DNA of 64,000 nucleotides from CBDFMG01 sp965221205 [NCBI: bacterium] (GTDB lineage: Bacteria; SM23-31). Below the pieces are notes generated by a model, which saw only the letters and a program-made list of their open reading frames with translations, was not told where the DNA came from and made no database searches. Each line of letters begins with the position of its first letter. Position 1 is the stretch's first letter. The DNA is taken from NCBI GenBank assembly GCA_965221205.1, contig OZ244870.1, positions 248,001-312,000 of the forward strand, given 5' to 3'. A program made the translations under genes and the position numbers. Positions 19,837 to 28,925 of this stretch are shown piece by piece.

Positions 19837-20421
19837 CTATGCTTTCACAATCTCTTTGTAGCATGCTTGCGTATCTTTATCCTTCTCAGATTTTTTCAAA
19901 TGTTCTATCATATGCCGGATATGCTTAATTTCAAGTTCCATATGTTCGATTCCGCTAATGATAATAGTCCGCCAGCTAAAAGGGATCTCATTCCACTCCC
20001 CCTGATGTTCTTTTTTTAGAATTTCACACGATTCTTTAAGACAAGTGATCCTCCCATGTAAAGCCGTGATCGCAGATTCAGAGTCTGCAAAGTGAATGAA
20101 AGCGACTGCAAGCCAGAAAGGTAAATCTTCTATCTTTTTTGTATTGGCAGATTTCAGTCCCTGTTCAACAAGCTTGACCAGATACTGCTTTCCTTTGTCC
20201 GATAGCGAATAAACATTTCTTACCGGAGCTTTTCCGATTTTCTCCTTACTCACCTCTAAGTAATTTTTCTCAGTTAACCGGTTCAGCGTATTATAAATTG
20301 ATGGAATGCTGATGAGCGCCCATATTTCCATCCACCGATTTTTTGCTGTCTGCTTAATTTCATATCCATGCATAGGCTTTTCGGAAAGAAGTCCGAGAAT
20401 AGCCAATTCTGTTTTCAGCAT
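19837..20421 (-). CDS. PadR-family transcriptional regulator of the efflux operon
   Basis: This 194-residue protein has the N-terminal winged helix of PadR (TELAILGLLSEKPMHGYEI, then SIYNTLNRLTEKNYLEV and NVYSLSDKGKQYL) and a longer C-terminal helical dimerisation domain (about residues 95-190), which places it with the AphA/VirR-like subfamily. PadR proteins typically repress an adjacent transporter operon until a phenolic compound or drug binds. It is the first gene before tolC, the adaptor and the RND pump on the same strand, and an AT-rich palindrome with flanking direct repeats lies just upstream. Autorepression of the whole operon is therefore inferred. Confidence 0.9.
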   Translation of the reverse strand: MLKTELAILGLLSEKPMHGYEIKQTAKNRWMEIWALISIPSIYNTLNRLTEKNYLEVSKEKIGKAPVRNVYSLSDKGKQYLVKLVEQGLKSANTKKIEDLPFWLAVAFIHFADSESAITALHGRITCLKESCEILKKEHQGEWNEIPFSWRTIIISGIEHMELEIKHIRHMIEHLKKSEKDKDTQACYKEIVKA

Positions 20422-20432
20422 AACTACCTCAA

Positions 20433-20474
20433 TATTTTAATTTATATTATATTAATATATACTATTTTAATTTA
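20433..20474. promoter_or_regulatory. Probable PadR operator upstream of the efflux operon
   Basis: A perfect 12-bp palindrome, TATATTAATATA (20448-20459), is flanked by two direct copies of TATTTTAATTTA (20433-20444 and 20463-20474) spaced 30 bp apart, about three helical turns. It lies immediately upstream of padR. This symmetry fits a dimeric winged-helix regulator, but assignment as its operator is inference; the region is AT-rich, where short palindromes arise by chance. Confidence 0.45.
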
Positions 20475-20574
20475 GAATAATTCCCGACAAATTCATTTTT
20501 AAAAAACTATTGATTATGAATCCATTTTTCTCTACTATTTCTTTCATTCCGAGGAGACTTTACCTAATATATTT

Positions 20575-21333
20575 ATGGCTAACACACAGAATACTGAACT
20601 ATATTCCCATCTGATTGCTCCTTTTTCTCACGATGGCGGAGATACATCCTGCTTGTTGCTTCATGGCTATACCGGTTCACCATCGGATATGCAGCCTCTT
20701 GGCGACTTTCTTTCTCATAATGGATATACTGTGTACTGCCCTCTCCTTCCCGGACACGGCACTTCTCACCACGAATTAAGTAGGTGCCGTTGGACCGATT
20801 GGTACTGTGCGGCAGTTAATCAATGGAAAAACTTAAAGAATAAATCGGAGACAGTAATTCTCATTGGTCTTTCGATGGGAGGTGCTCTTGCGCTCCATTG
20901 TGCTGCACATAATCAGGTTGATGGTGTGGTGACGCTTGCTTCCGGAACACGAATGGCTGACTGGCGTCTTCCTGTCCTGCCTATTGTCCGCCATTTTATC
21001 CGCAGTGTAAAAAAGACCCGTAATTCGTATGCACGTGGCAAAAACAGGATACGCTTTGCATACGAGTACAATCCCACGAAATCCACACATGAACTCCTCA
21101 CGTTTTACCGTCACCTTGAAGACGATTTGCCGGAGATAACCACTCCGATTTTAATCCTGCATGCAAAAAACGATATTATTATGGGGTATGAAAATACCGA
21201 TATCATTGCAGAAAACGTCCGGTCAAAGTGTAAGAAGATCGTGCCACTTGAAGGAGGAGAGCATATTATCACGCTGAGTAAACATCAGGATTTTATCCAT
21301 TCGGAAATTCTGCAGTTTATCCAAAGTATTTAG
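20575..21333 (+). CDS. Alpha/beta hydrolase, Est30-type carboxylesterase
   Basis: This 252-residue serine hydrolase has the oxyanion HG segment LLLHGYTGSPSDMQPLG, LLPGHGTSHHEL, the nucleophile elbow LIGLSMGGALAL (serine in G-x-S-x-G), the acid LILHAKNDIIM and the catalytic histidine in EGGEHIITL. The lid-region sequence and length match the Geobacillus Est30-like carboxylesterase/monoacylglycerol lipase group. No signal peptide is present, so it is cytosolic. It is divergently transcribed from padR with about 150 bp between. Probable activity is hydrolysis of short- to medium-chain esters. Confidence 0.88.
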   Translation: MANTQNTELYSHLIAPFSHDGGDTSCLLLHGYTGSPSDMQPLGDFLSHNGYTVYCPLLPGHGTSHHELSRCRWTDWYCAAVNQWKNLKNKSETVILIGLSMGGALALHCAAHNQVDGVVTLASGTRMADWRLPVLPIVRHFIRSVKKTRNSYARGKNRIRFAYEYNPTKSTHELLTFYRHLEDDLPEITTPILILHAKNDIIMGYENTDIIAENVRSKCKKIVPLEGGEHIITLSKHQDFIHSEILQFIQSI

Positions 21334-21543
21334 AGTCTTGTACTGCCTGTCAGGCAATTCTACTACAACTATAGATCCAATTTATACCCAGAATATTACA
21401 TTTATTAATTGTTGGTAAGGCACGTAAAATCGGTTCGTTATAGCTGTTTGACTTTGAATGATGGGAAGAATAATAATGTGTCTCGGCACATTATTCCTAA
21501 AGTATAGGAAAGAATTTCCGATATATAGATGTGAATTAACCAC

Positions 21544-22535
21544 ATGAACGAGCATATTCCAGGGAGGGAAGAGATGCTCAGATTGTCGCTGGCGCCAGCA
21601 CATTTTTTTCGGAATTATCCGGCAACTATAGGTGAATTGCCGTTACAGCAACATCTTAGTAACCGGAGTTCACCACGTTCATATCTGCCTTTAAGAGCGA
21701 ATTCCGGACGACAGTCTTCTCCGGCTGTATATTCAGAATCGGATGATCTGCAGAGCCGGGAAGAAGCACTAAGCATCCTCCCAAACCTAACTCCTGAGAA
21801 ACCTGTCAGTCAACTGTTGACACAGAAATCCGAACAGGATCCGAATTGCCGCTTGATCTTACTGTTTCATATAGTGTTTTTGCAAATAGTACAGAGCCAA
21901 ACAATACAGCTAAACGTGAGAATTCAGGAGTGCAAAATCCAAGAGGTTTCGTACCGGAATGCAGTATGCTCATACCAGAGAAACTCTATTGTCCAATCGT
22001 AATTTCAGAAGTGTTCACGTTGAGAAATTTCAGGATGTTCCCAACAAAGTTGCTGCTGCTTTTGAATATAATATCCATCCGGAGTTCAATTTTCTTCAAC
22101 AGTTTTATTCCCAATCGAAACAAATCAACGGTGTCGGCAGTAATGTGCTGCAGGGATACCTTAACAGACCAAACATTACAGCGGTCCGTAGATGTTACAA
22201 AGTCATTTTTTAATACAGTAGATTCACTTCTAATCTGTTCCAAAAAGCAATTTTTGGAACAGATTAATCAGGTTTTCAATGAAATGCGTACTGCTCCCGG
22301 TGAAAATTTTGGTACAGTTGAACAGGAGAGGGAACAGATCATCAATACCGTTACTGCATTTTTTGACAGAACTGAAGTCTTGCTGGACCAGGCAGAAGCG
22401 AAAGCGCTGAATCGCGCTCCCGAAAACACCTCCGAACAGGCAGCATTTTGTACCATTTTGTACCATTTTGTTTGTCTATGTATATTGTCTGCTCAATACG
22501 AAATTAATTCCCTGTCGAATTCAACGTTTCATTGA
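21544..22535 (+). pseudogene. Broken gene of unknown family, at least three frames
   Basis: A coherent protein seems to be spread over three frames. It begins at the ATG at 21544 (SLAPAHFFRNYPATIGELP and a serine/proline-rich stretch to about 21840). It then continues in another frame as LPLDLTVSYSVFANSTEPN (about 21847-21960), then TLLSNRNFRSVHVEKFQDV (about 21970-22190), and finally QRSVDVTKSFFNTVDSLL and INTVTAFFDRTEVLLDQAEAKA to about 22435. The last part is clearly helical and coding-like. The end contains a 10-bp tandem repeat (ATTTTGTACC). I do not recognise the family. Frameshifts near 21845, 21965 and 22200 make this a probable pseudogene unless they are assembly errors. Confidence 0.55.
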
Positions 22536-22651
22536 TCAAAAACATCTTGCATTTTAAGGCGAAACAAGATATACTTTGAGTGCTAAAAGTAAACGTAATT
22601 TCTTACATACTGAAATACTATAAATATCCCAATAAAATCGTCCGGACACTT

Positions 22652-24004
22652 ATGCTGCAGGTGTGTAAAAACCATTCAGAACATGTAGCGTTCAAGCAAT
22701 GCTACCGGTGCAAGTCATATATATATATATGCACTGCATGTATTCACAGAGCCCACCACCATCAATTTTGCGGAAACGTCTGTGCATCACTTTTTTTTGT
22801 GAAGCAATCATTTTCTCACTTAAATTTACGAAGTATTATCAAGCCCGGAAAATTCGGCTTTTCCGAGCGTATGTTCCTTTACTCTCTTATGAGTTTCAAT
22901 TTAATCTTTCTAATTTATCAAACAGTTCGATTATCAACTCTATCTAATGAGTTGACCAGTTATCGTATTCAATCAGAGGCGGCGGCTGTTAAGGATACAA
23001 AAAATGTGCAGGAGAGACCTTTTTCTGCAGCGGTCGACTCATTGCTGAAGAAAACCGTTATTTCCGGATCTATTTCTTTGTCCGGTAAAGCACACGATAA
23101 TAGTGTTATTGTTTTATATGTCAATGAGAAACTTACTGCGACCGAAGTACCTGAAAAGGGCTCATTCACATTTGACAATGTAGATCTCAATCCGGGACAG
23201 AACCTCCTGCAATTTCGTGCTTTTGAACATAATAAGACGATCACCGATTTTGCGGAAATGACTATCGAATATCGGATCCCTGAAATTTCTTCACGAACCC
23301 TGAATGTATCTCGGGGTGATCCTGCCTATACTGCAATGTCTCTCACTTTCGACGGCGGTTCGCTCGCAAACAATGCCCATGAGGTTCTGGATATTTTACA
23401 ACAAAAAGGTGTGACTACTACCATGTTTTTAACTGGTGAATTTATCCGAAAAAATCCGGATGTTGCTCAAAGAATTGTATCCGATGGGCATGAGGTTGGT
23501 AACCATATGTTATCTCACCGGCATTTAACATCATATGCTCATAACTCCCGTCATGAAACACTTCCGGACCTTACCTTTGAACTGTTTAAGAATGAGTTGA
23601 CACGTACCGATTCACTGTTCCAGGAAGTAACAGGTATGCCTATGAAGAAATTCTGGCGTGCTCCGTTTGGTGAGATTAATCAAGAGATTTTGGTGTGGGC
23701 TGCTTCGATGGGATACCGTCATATTTCCTGGACTCACAGCGGGTCTTCCGGAATGACTATGGATTCACACGATTGGGTGAATAACAAAGAATCCGAACTC
23801 TATAAGTCCGCAGATGAGATTCGAGATGCACTTTTTCAGTTTGAAGCAATAGATCAGAACGGCTTAAACGGAGCAATTGTGTTAATGCATCTTGGGAGCA
23901 CACGCAATACTGAAAATCTCTACAAGTCGCTTCCCGATATTATCGACGGTTTCCGTGAAAAGGGTTACATGCTCGAACCTGTTTCTGAACTGGTTTCTCA
24001 GTAA
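22652..24004 (+). CDS. Polysaccharide deacetylase (NodB domain) fused to a B-box-type zinc finger
   Basis: A GTG frame opens at 22580, but the ATG at 22652 gives a protein (450 residues) that begins directly with the cysteine/histidine motif CKNHSEHVAFKQCYRC followed by CTAC and FCGNVC. This is the B-box-like zinc-binding module found at the N-terminus of many bacterial membrane proteins. One membrane helix (MFLYSLMSFNLIFLIYQTV) follows, then an Ig-like region with an FDNVDLNPGQN strand, and the NodB domain: LTFDGGSLANNA, GHEVGNHMLSHRHL, FWRAPFGEI and VLMHLGSTR. The catalytic part should lie outside the cytoplasmic membrane and remove acetyl groups from a polysaccharide or peptidoglycan. The zinc finger would be cytosolic, an unusual combination. 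Confidence 0.85.
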   Translation: MLQVCKNHSEHVAFKQCYRCKSYIYICTACIHRAHHHQFCGNVCASLFFVKQSFSHLNLRSIIKPGKFGFSERMFLYSLMSFNLIFLIYQTVRLSTLSNELTSYRIQSEAAAVKDTKNVQERPFSAAVDSLLKKTVISGSISLSGKAHDNSVIVLYVNEKLTATEVPEKGSFTFDNVDLNPGQNLLQFRAFEHNKTITDFAEMTIEYRIPEISSRTLNVSRGDPAYTAMSLTFDGGSLANNAHEVLDILQQKGVTTTMFLTGEFIRKNPDVAQRIVSDGHEVGNHMLSHRHLTSYAHNSRHETLPDLTFELFKNELTRTDSLFQEVTGMPMKKFWRAPFGEINQEILVWAASMGYRHISWTHSGSSGMTMDSHDWVNNKESELYKSADEIRDALFQFEAIDQNGLNGAIVLMHLGSTRNTENLYKSLPDIIDGFREKGYMLEPVSELVSQ

Positions 24005-24056
24005 AGCACACCTCAATCCGTGAGGAATGTCACGCATCTGCTCTATAATTCCGTTA

Positions 24057-24776
24057 TTAGATTCCCCGCACTATAGCAACAGCACTGCTTGTTCCAATCC
24101 TGTCAGCGCCCTGTTCTCGTAAGGACCGGGCAAACTTTTCCGTACGTATCCCGCCGGCCGCTTTTACGTGTACTGATTCTGGCAGCACCGACTTAAAAAA
24201 TGGCACATCGTTTTTGTGGACCCCGCCCGCTGCATGTAGTCCGGTTGATGTTTTAAGAAAATCGGCGTGTGCCTGCGTAACAAGTTCGGCAGCTTTTGCA
24301 AGCAGTGTACCTTCGGATTGTTTTTTCTTTATTTCTATCGTGCGCAAATATGCTGATTCTATGATAACTTTTATCCGCGGAATAGATTTTTCATCTCTGC
24401 TGCACCGAAAGCTTTTTGCCGCTTCAACCACAGCAGTAATATCTTGAAGTACATATTCGTAGTCACCTCGAACGAATTTTTTGAAATTCATAGCCATATC
24501 GATTTCATCAGCACCGGATTTAATGAGTTGCTCTGTCTGTTTGCATTTATCCATCGTTGAATCAGACCCATGAGGAAAACTTACCACTGACACAACCTTG
24601 ACAGGAGTTTCGGCTACAAGCGCATAACTATATTGCACAAACTCCGGCAAAATACAAACAGCATAAAATCCGTTTGACTTCGCGTCACTGCACAGCTGTT
24701 GAATTTCTTCAGGGGAAACCGACTCACGGAGAAGTGTCGAATCCAAGAGTTCTGGAGGGAAATGGTAATCGGACAT
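24057..24776 (-). CDS. deoC: Deoxyribose-phosphate aldolase
   Basis: This TIM-barrel class I aldolase cleaves 2-deoxyribose 5-phosphate to glyceraldehyde 3-phosphate and acetaldehyde in deoxynucleoside salvage. The ATG at 24776 (MSDYHFPPELLDSTLL) is preferred to the frame start at 24800, which overlaps fxsA. Diagnostic motifs are VVSFPHGSDSTMDKC, GADEIDMAMNF, the VIIESAYL strand, the Schiff-base lysine in DFLKTSTGLHAAGGV and VKAAGGIRT near the end. Length (239 residues) is normal. It follows fxsA closely and is convergent with the deacetylase gene, whose stop is about 50 bp away. Confidence 0.93.
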   Translation of the reverse strand: MSDYHFPPELLDSTLLRESVSPEEIQQLCSDAKSNGFYAVCILPEFVQYSYALVAETPVKVVSVVSFPHGSDSTMDKCKQTEQLIKSGADEIDMAMNFKKFVRGDYEYVLQDITAVVEAAKSFRCSRDEKSIPRIKVIIESAYLRTIEIKKKQSEGTLLAKAAELVTQAHADFLKTSTGLHAAGGVHKNDVPFFKSVLPESVHVKAAGGIRTEKFARSLREQGADRIGTSSAVAIVRGI

Positions 24777-24796
24777 GAAAGCTCTTTTGGTGAAGG

Positions 24797-25204
24797 TCAA
24801 ACCGGTGTTCTGTTATGCGTTTGGGGAGGGCTGCCATTTACTGTGACGTGCAAAGAGAATTTATTCTTAAGCCACATTCTCAACTTCGCACGTGTTGGGC
24901 GAAACAGCATAAGAAATCCGAAGCAATCGGTAATAATACCTGGTGTCAGAAGGAGAACTCCCGCAATAAGAATTATAAGTCCGTCTATCAATTCATCGGC
25001 CGGAAGCTGACCGACCGACATTTTGTGACGGATAGTGAAGAACACGCGAAATCCTTCCATCCTGGCAAGATAGGCACCAACGATACCGGTAACCACAATA
25101 AGCGTCAGAGTTGCAAATGTGCCGATTATCCTGCCAACATCAATCAGGACCGCAAGTTCAATCAATGGCACAAATATAAAAAGGAGTAACAGACGTGCAA
25201 ACAT
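24797..25204 (-). CDS. fxsA: FxsA-family cytoplasmic membrane protein
   Basis: This 135-residue integral membrane protein starts with a hydrophobic helix (LLLLFIFVPLIELAVLIDVG) and continues with TLTLIVVTGIVGAYLARMEG and a third helix pair, GLIILIAGVLLLTPGIITD, followed by a basic cytosolic tail. The pattern EL-x-VLI-x-VG, the GAYLAR motif and LLTPGIITDCFGF are the FxsA signature. FxsA in E. coli overproduction affects phage F exclusion; its ordinary role is unclear. The gene immediately precedes deoC on the same strand. Confidence 0.9.
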   Translation of the reverse strand: MFARLLLLFIFVPLIELAVLIDVGRIIGTFATLTLIVVTGIVGAYLARMEGFRVFFTIRHKMSVGQLPADELIDGLIILIAGVLLLTPGIITDCFGFLMLFRPTRAKLRMWLKNKFSLHVTVNGSPPQTHNRTPV

Positions 25205-25395
25205 AGCATACAGTGTTGAAAATTGTAAACCTTACTGTAAAATAAAAGTATTAAAGTGGTTTGCAAGGAATAATTGATGACACCGTGTCAAAATTGGGGC
25301 GCTCATTTATTGTCCGTTATTCTTGTACAAGAAAAGGGGGGATGCCGGTGGGATACGTAATACGTGAATATCCATTACTTGATAACAGAAAATAT

Positions 25396-25737
25396 CTACG
25401 CAACTTGTGAAAGAATTACGTAATTTTCAAACTTCTTAATACCTTGAAAGACAAACTGCTTCCATTCATTGATGGTACCGATCCAAACTTTTTTATCGGT
25501 CGAATCGGCCTTGCCGGAAACTAAACGGCCAAAAAAGTCACTGTCACATTCCTGTTCCAGCATATCCATACTTTCCAGAAGATGCAGTTCGTTCATTGAC
25601 AGGTAATCACGAATACTTTCATACGATACAGAATACTTCTTTTGCACATGTAAAAGACGATTCCGTATCTCATCGAGCGCACCTGTTAAATCGTTGTGAT
25701 ACACTGATACGTTCTTTTTGTGATTTATAGTGTCCAT
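25396..25737 (-). CDS. Hypothetical helical protein
   Basis: This 113-residue protein starts with ATG after a good purine-rich site (AGAAAGGTTGAATC region). It is hydrophilic and appears all-helical, with no signal peptide or membrane segment. A leucine/methionine-rich helix (SMNELHLLESMDMLEQEC) sits mid-chain. I do not recognise the family. It stands alone after fxsA, just before a long AT-rich gene-free stretch, and marks the left edge of the first accessory region. Confidence 0.55.
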   Translation of the reverse strand: MDTINHKKNVSVYHNDLTGALDEIRNRLLHVQKKYSVSYESIRDYLSMNELHLLESMDMLEQECDSDFFGRLVSGKADSTDKKVWIGTINEWKQFVFQGIKKFENYVILSQVA

Positions 25738-26175
25738 GATTCAACCTTTCTCTTTGATACATAAACAGTATGTTTACTTGTCAAGGTTTCTCACTTCCAC
25801 ATCTCTTACTCATTAAACACAATTGCGTTCAAAACAGTTCCATATTTCACAAAATAATATTGCAATTTTTGTACCACCTATAGAATATATCGTCATATTT
25901 TCAAAATAATTTAGCTATTGATACAATATATATGATGGTTTCGAAACAAAAATTGCAGCGCCGGATAAAAAAAGATTAAAAATGTGGAAACTTTATGCTT
26001 AGAAAAAATTAAATTATATAATTGGGCGGCCGCCCGGTATAAAAAGTGTTGTTTCTCTTTTTTACTGCACTTTGTGATTTTCTATTTATCAACATAATCA
26101 ACCATGTCGTGATTTTTTTACAAAGTGTTCATTGTGATACAAATCTGCCTAAAAATAGAACAATGAAGTTTCGTA
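25738..26175. other. Gene-free AT-rich stretch with one GC-rich palindrome
   Basis: No open frame of note is visible. The stretch is strongly AT-rich apart from GGGCGGCCGCCC (26024-26035), a perfect 12-bp palindrome. It could contain the promoter of the hypothetical gene to the left and of the TetR relic to the right. Confidence 0.5.
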
Positions 26176-26743
26176 ATGCCTAAAGTCGTTGATGTAGAAG
26201 AAAAACGAAAACATTTTTAATGAATGCAGCCCATGAGCTTTTTTTGGAAATGGGCTATAAATCGGTAACAACCCGTCAAAAAAAGCAGGTTTTTCGAAGA
26301 GGACATTTTACCATTATTTTAATAACAAAGAGGACCTGTTTGCACTGACTATACAGGAACACATCATTAAAACTATACTTATCAAATCACCACTCGAAGA
26401 TAAAACAGCAGCACCAGGAGAGCGATTTTTTAAATTAATCAGCCTCCGTGACTCTTCATCAGAAGAGCGTGAAAAGTGCTTCCAAATGATGTTTGACTGT
26501 ATGGTCTGCTGTGCTGACAAGGAGTTGGTGCATAACGTCGTCAGTACTATTTATGAAGAGGCACGAAGTGTTGTCAGAACAATAATTAAAGATGAATTTG
26601 AAGAATATCGCTCGAACAACGATCACATTCAGCATAAAGCCCGGCTTGCAGATGCAACCTGACTTTTCCGGGAAATGATTCAAAACATAGCGCGCGCTTT
26701 TTTATGGGCTCCGTTTATTCTCAAATACACACAACATAATTAG
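26176..26743 (+). pseudogene. TetR-family regulator relic
   Basis: The sequence can be followed across frames as a TetR regulator. It starts MPKVVDVEEKRK at 26176, has a frameshift, continues as NAAHELFLEMGYKSVTTRQ, shifts again and resumes as the recognition-helix segment FSRGHFYHYFNNKEDLFALT. The ligand-binding half follows (about 26340-26740), including FQMMFDCMVCCADKELVHN and VVRTIIKDEFEEY, interrupted by an in-frame TGA at about 26660. At least two indels in the helix-turn-helix and one stop mean that no functional regulator is made. Its former target is not evident, though the palindrome about 140 bp upstream is a candidate. Confidence 0.8.
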
Positions 26744-26934
26744 ATCTGTCAAGTGTATAATTACCCTCAATTTCGGATGCTGAGATTGCGGCTACACGTC
26801 GAGAGGATCAGAAACCTTGAATACGCATTGTGATAGACCGGGACGGATAACCGCTGCGCCCGGACTCTCCAGCGACGCGGTTGCAGAACAATCGTATCGT
26901 ATGAATCACGGAGTCCGCACAATCTATTACTTGT

Positions 26935-27813
26935 TCAAGTCCCGGTATTACTTATCGGTATTACACTATCTGAATAGATTTCGTCATGATCAGGATCAAA
27001 CAATAAACTTTTATTGAGATCTTTTAGCAGTGAATATGAATTTACTAATGGATAAAACCCTTCTTTGCTCTTTTCGTTAAGACCATGATAAAATAACAGT
27101 ACTAATTCATGGGGTGATAATTGAGATCTTATAATATCTGTGTAAAACTTCTTGTCCACAATTGATTCATTGTGGACAAAATTTATAATAGAGTAAAGAT
27201 TCCCAAAATAGTAGTCTATTTGATACCACTCACTATCTATATTAGATACGTGCTTATATACTTCATTTATCAACTCATTTTCATTTTTGTGTCTTTTTTG
27301 CCGTTTCGTGTTCCTGTATAAACGTTGAAAGTCTCTATAGAAGAATACAAAACTCCTCCTTCCTCTCGAATCTTCCCTAGGATGCTCTAAATCGATTATT
27401 ATCTTGTGGTGAACATCAAGGAGTTGAAAAAAAGTATTTTCGAATCTTTGTTTTTCTGAAGTTTTATTTTGGATCTCTAATTGTTTTTTTTGTCCTTTCA
27501 TTTCCATTCTTTGGAGTTTCAGTTCTTCCCGCGTTGCACGCAATTCCTCTCTTTGGAGTTCCAATTCATGTTTCTGCATGTATAAGGCAATGAGAATGCC
27601 AGCAAAAGCTAATCCTGAAAATAGCGCATTGACAGCTCCAAACATATCTCCAAAAGCGCCTCTCTCCGACCATACAGGTAAGTGATTATAAACAAAAAAC
27701 CATGAAGCTAACCAGAGTATTATTACTGCGAGAAATACTGCGAGAAATGATAATATACCTATCCGTAAAAAATTTTTCTTCTTTGATTCCGTTTGATTTT
27801 GTGTATCGGTCAT
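26935..27813 (-). CDS. Membrane protein resembling putative abortive-infection proteins (putAbiC-like)
   Basis: This 292-residue protein has two N-terminal membrane helices (IGILSFLAVFLAVIILWLAS and AVNALFSGLAFAGILIALYM) and a long basic/acidic coiled coil (LELQREELRATREELKLQR). Next comes a soluble domain starting ENTFFQLLDVHHKIIIDLE. This order, including the FGDMFGAVNALFSGLAFAG segment, is that of proteins annotated as putative phage abortive infection proteins (Pfam putAbiC). The mechanism of the family is not established to my knowledge. Its base composition is AT-rich and it lies among relics and a nuclease, consistent with a defence-island location. The assignment is from memory of the family pattern. 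Confidence 0.65.
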   Translation of the reverse strand: MTDTQNQTESKKKNFLRIGILSFLAVFLAVIILWLASWFFVYNHLPVWSERGAFGDMFGAVNALFSGLAFAGILIALYMQKHELELQREELRATREELKLQRMEMKGQKKQLEIQNKTSEKQRFENTFFQLLDVHHKIIIDLEHPREDSRGRRSFVFFYRDFQRLYRNTKRQKRHKNENELINEVYKHVSNIDSEWYQIDYYFGNLYSIINFVHNESIVDKKFYTDIIRSQLSPHELVLLFYHGLNEKSKEGFYPLVNSYSLLKDLNKSLLFDPDHDEIYSDSVIPISNTGT

Positions 27814-28042
27814 GATCTCTATTTAAAGAGGAAATTGTAAGATAACGGCTCCCATTCACAGTTATAAGAGAACACTCGGTCTGACAACAACCCCATTACC
27901 TCTTTTATTATTGACTTATTGACGAAGAACATCATTTCGTTCCAAGCCTGTTTCTCCATCTACGGCAAGTTTGACTGTGCGCGCATACACATTACCATCT
28001 TCATCAGTATCTACAGCAACGCTACACAGCCGGTGCGGCCAG

Positions 28043-28702
28043 TCAGCTTTGATTTCGCAAACATTGCTTGGCTATCGTTATTACATCATCTATATTTATG
28101 TCTCCTCTGGAATGTTTCTCCCAAGCATCTCTAATTTCTGGTTCCATTTCATTAGGCATCATTATGCCCATATATCCTGATAGAGACGTTTCCCAAATGT
28201 AACGTGCTGCTGCTTTAACATCTTTAATTCCTTTATTAAACCAATCTTCATTAAATACTGTTTCAGGCGGTTGACCAGCCCAATGAAGATAGTTTGAAAC
28301 ATTTCCAGAGTATCTAACTAGTTTTCCAATATCCCACTTTATGATTGGACGAGAATTTGGGTCAGCAGAAGCAATGGCTTGAGCAAACTCTACTAATTTT
28401 TTGTAGTGTGGATTCAGTTTATGAATCATTTTGTAAAACTTAGTACTATTACCTTTGCAATTTTCGTAGTCCTCCGGTCTTAGTTTTGTTCCTACACAAA
28501 AGAAAATATTCTCAAATAACAGTTGTTCAATTCCCTGTCGAATGTCATGAGCTGCATAGTGCAAAGCACATACATTTTTTTCCCGTTTAGCAAAATCAAG
28601 CCAGGAAAGAGATCGATATGCGTATCCATATGAGTCGAAAAGCACATCCTGAGTGATAATCTCTTCTGGAGATCTATTCCTGAAATCTTTCCCTTGGAAC
28701 AT
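28043..28702 (-). CDS. Hypothetical helical protein, possibly HEPN-like
   Basis: This 219-residue protein has no signal peptide or membrane helix. The N-terminal segment YAYRSLSWLDFAKREKNVCA followed by LHYAAHDIRQGIEQLLFENI looks like the two long helices of HEPN/AbiV-type domains, in which a set of small proteins of defence loci acts as RNases or their partners. However, the catalytic R-x4-6-H motif of active HEPN RNases is not convincing here. It lies between the putAbiC-like gene and the nuclease gene, all on the minus strand, but with gaps of more than 200 bp, so an operon is uncertain. I do not assign a function. Confidence 0.5.
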   Translation of the reverse strand: MFQGKDFRNRSPEEIITQDVLFDSYGYAYRSLSWLDFAKREKNVCALHYAAHDIRQGIEQLLFENIFFCVGTKLRPEDYENCKGNSTKFYKMIHKLNPHYKKLVEFAQAIASADPNSRPIIKWDIGKLVRYSGNVSNYLHWAGQPPETVFNEDWFNKGIKDVKAAARYIWETSLSGYMGIMMPNEMEPEIRDAWEKHSRGDINIDDVITIAKQCLRNQS

Positions 28703-28925
28703 GTAGCTTATCCTTTCTTATAAAATCTATCTATGACCTGTTTATTAAACAAAGCATTAAATGAATAAATGAATTTTTCATTATTATTACCTTACTGTCT
28801 GTGTATTGATGTTATTAAAGTCATAACATGGCGGCAATAGTATTTACTGCCAGTAAAACGCGAATGGAATTTCCTGCACATTGGGGTCTATTGAGTATAT
28901 TGGCAACTATATACTTGAATGACCA

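Noticed and set aside
21347-21359. TGCCTGTCAGGCA palindrome as a terminator after the esterase gene
   Set aside because: The loop would be a single base and no U-run follows, so it is unlikely to terminate transcription.
26650-26670. TGA in the TetR relic as selenocysteine
   Set aside because: The gene already has frameshifts in the helix-turn-helix, and no redox motif surrounds the codon.
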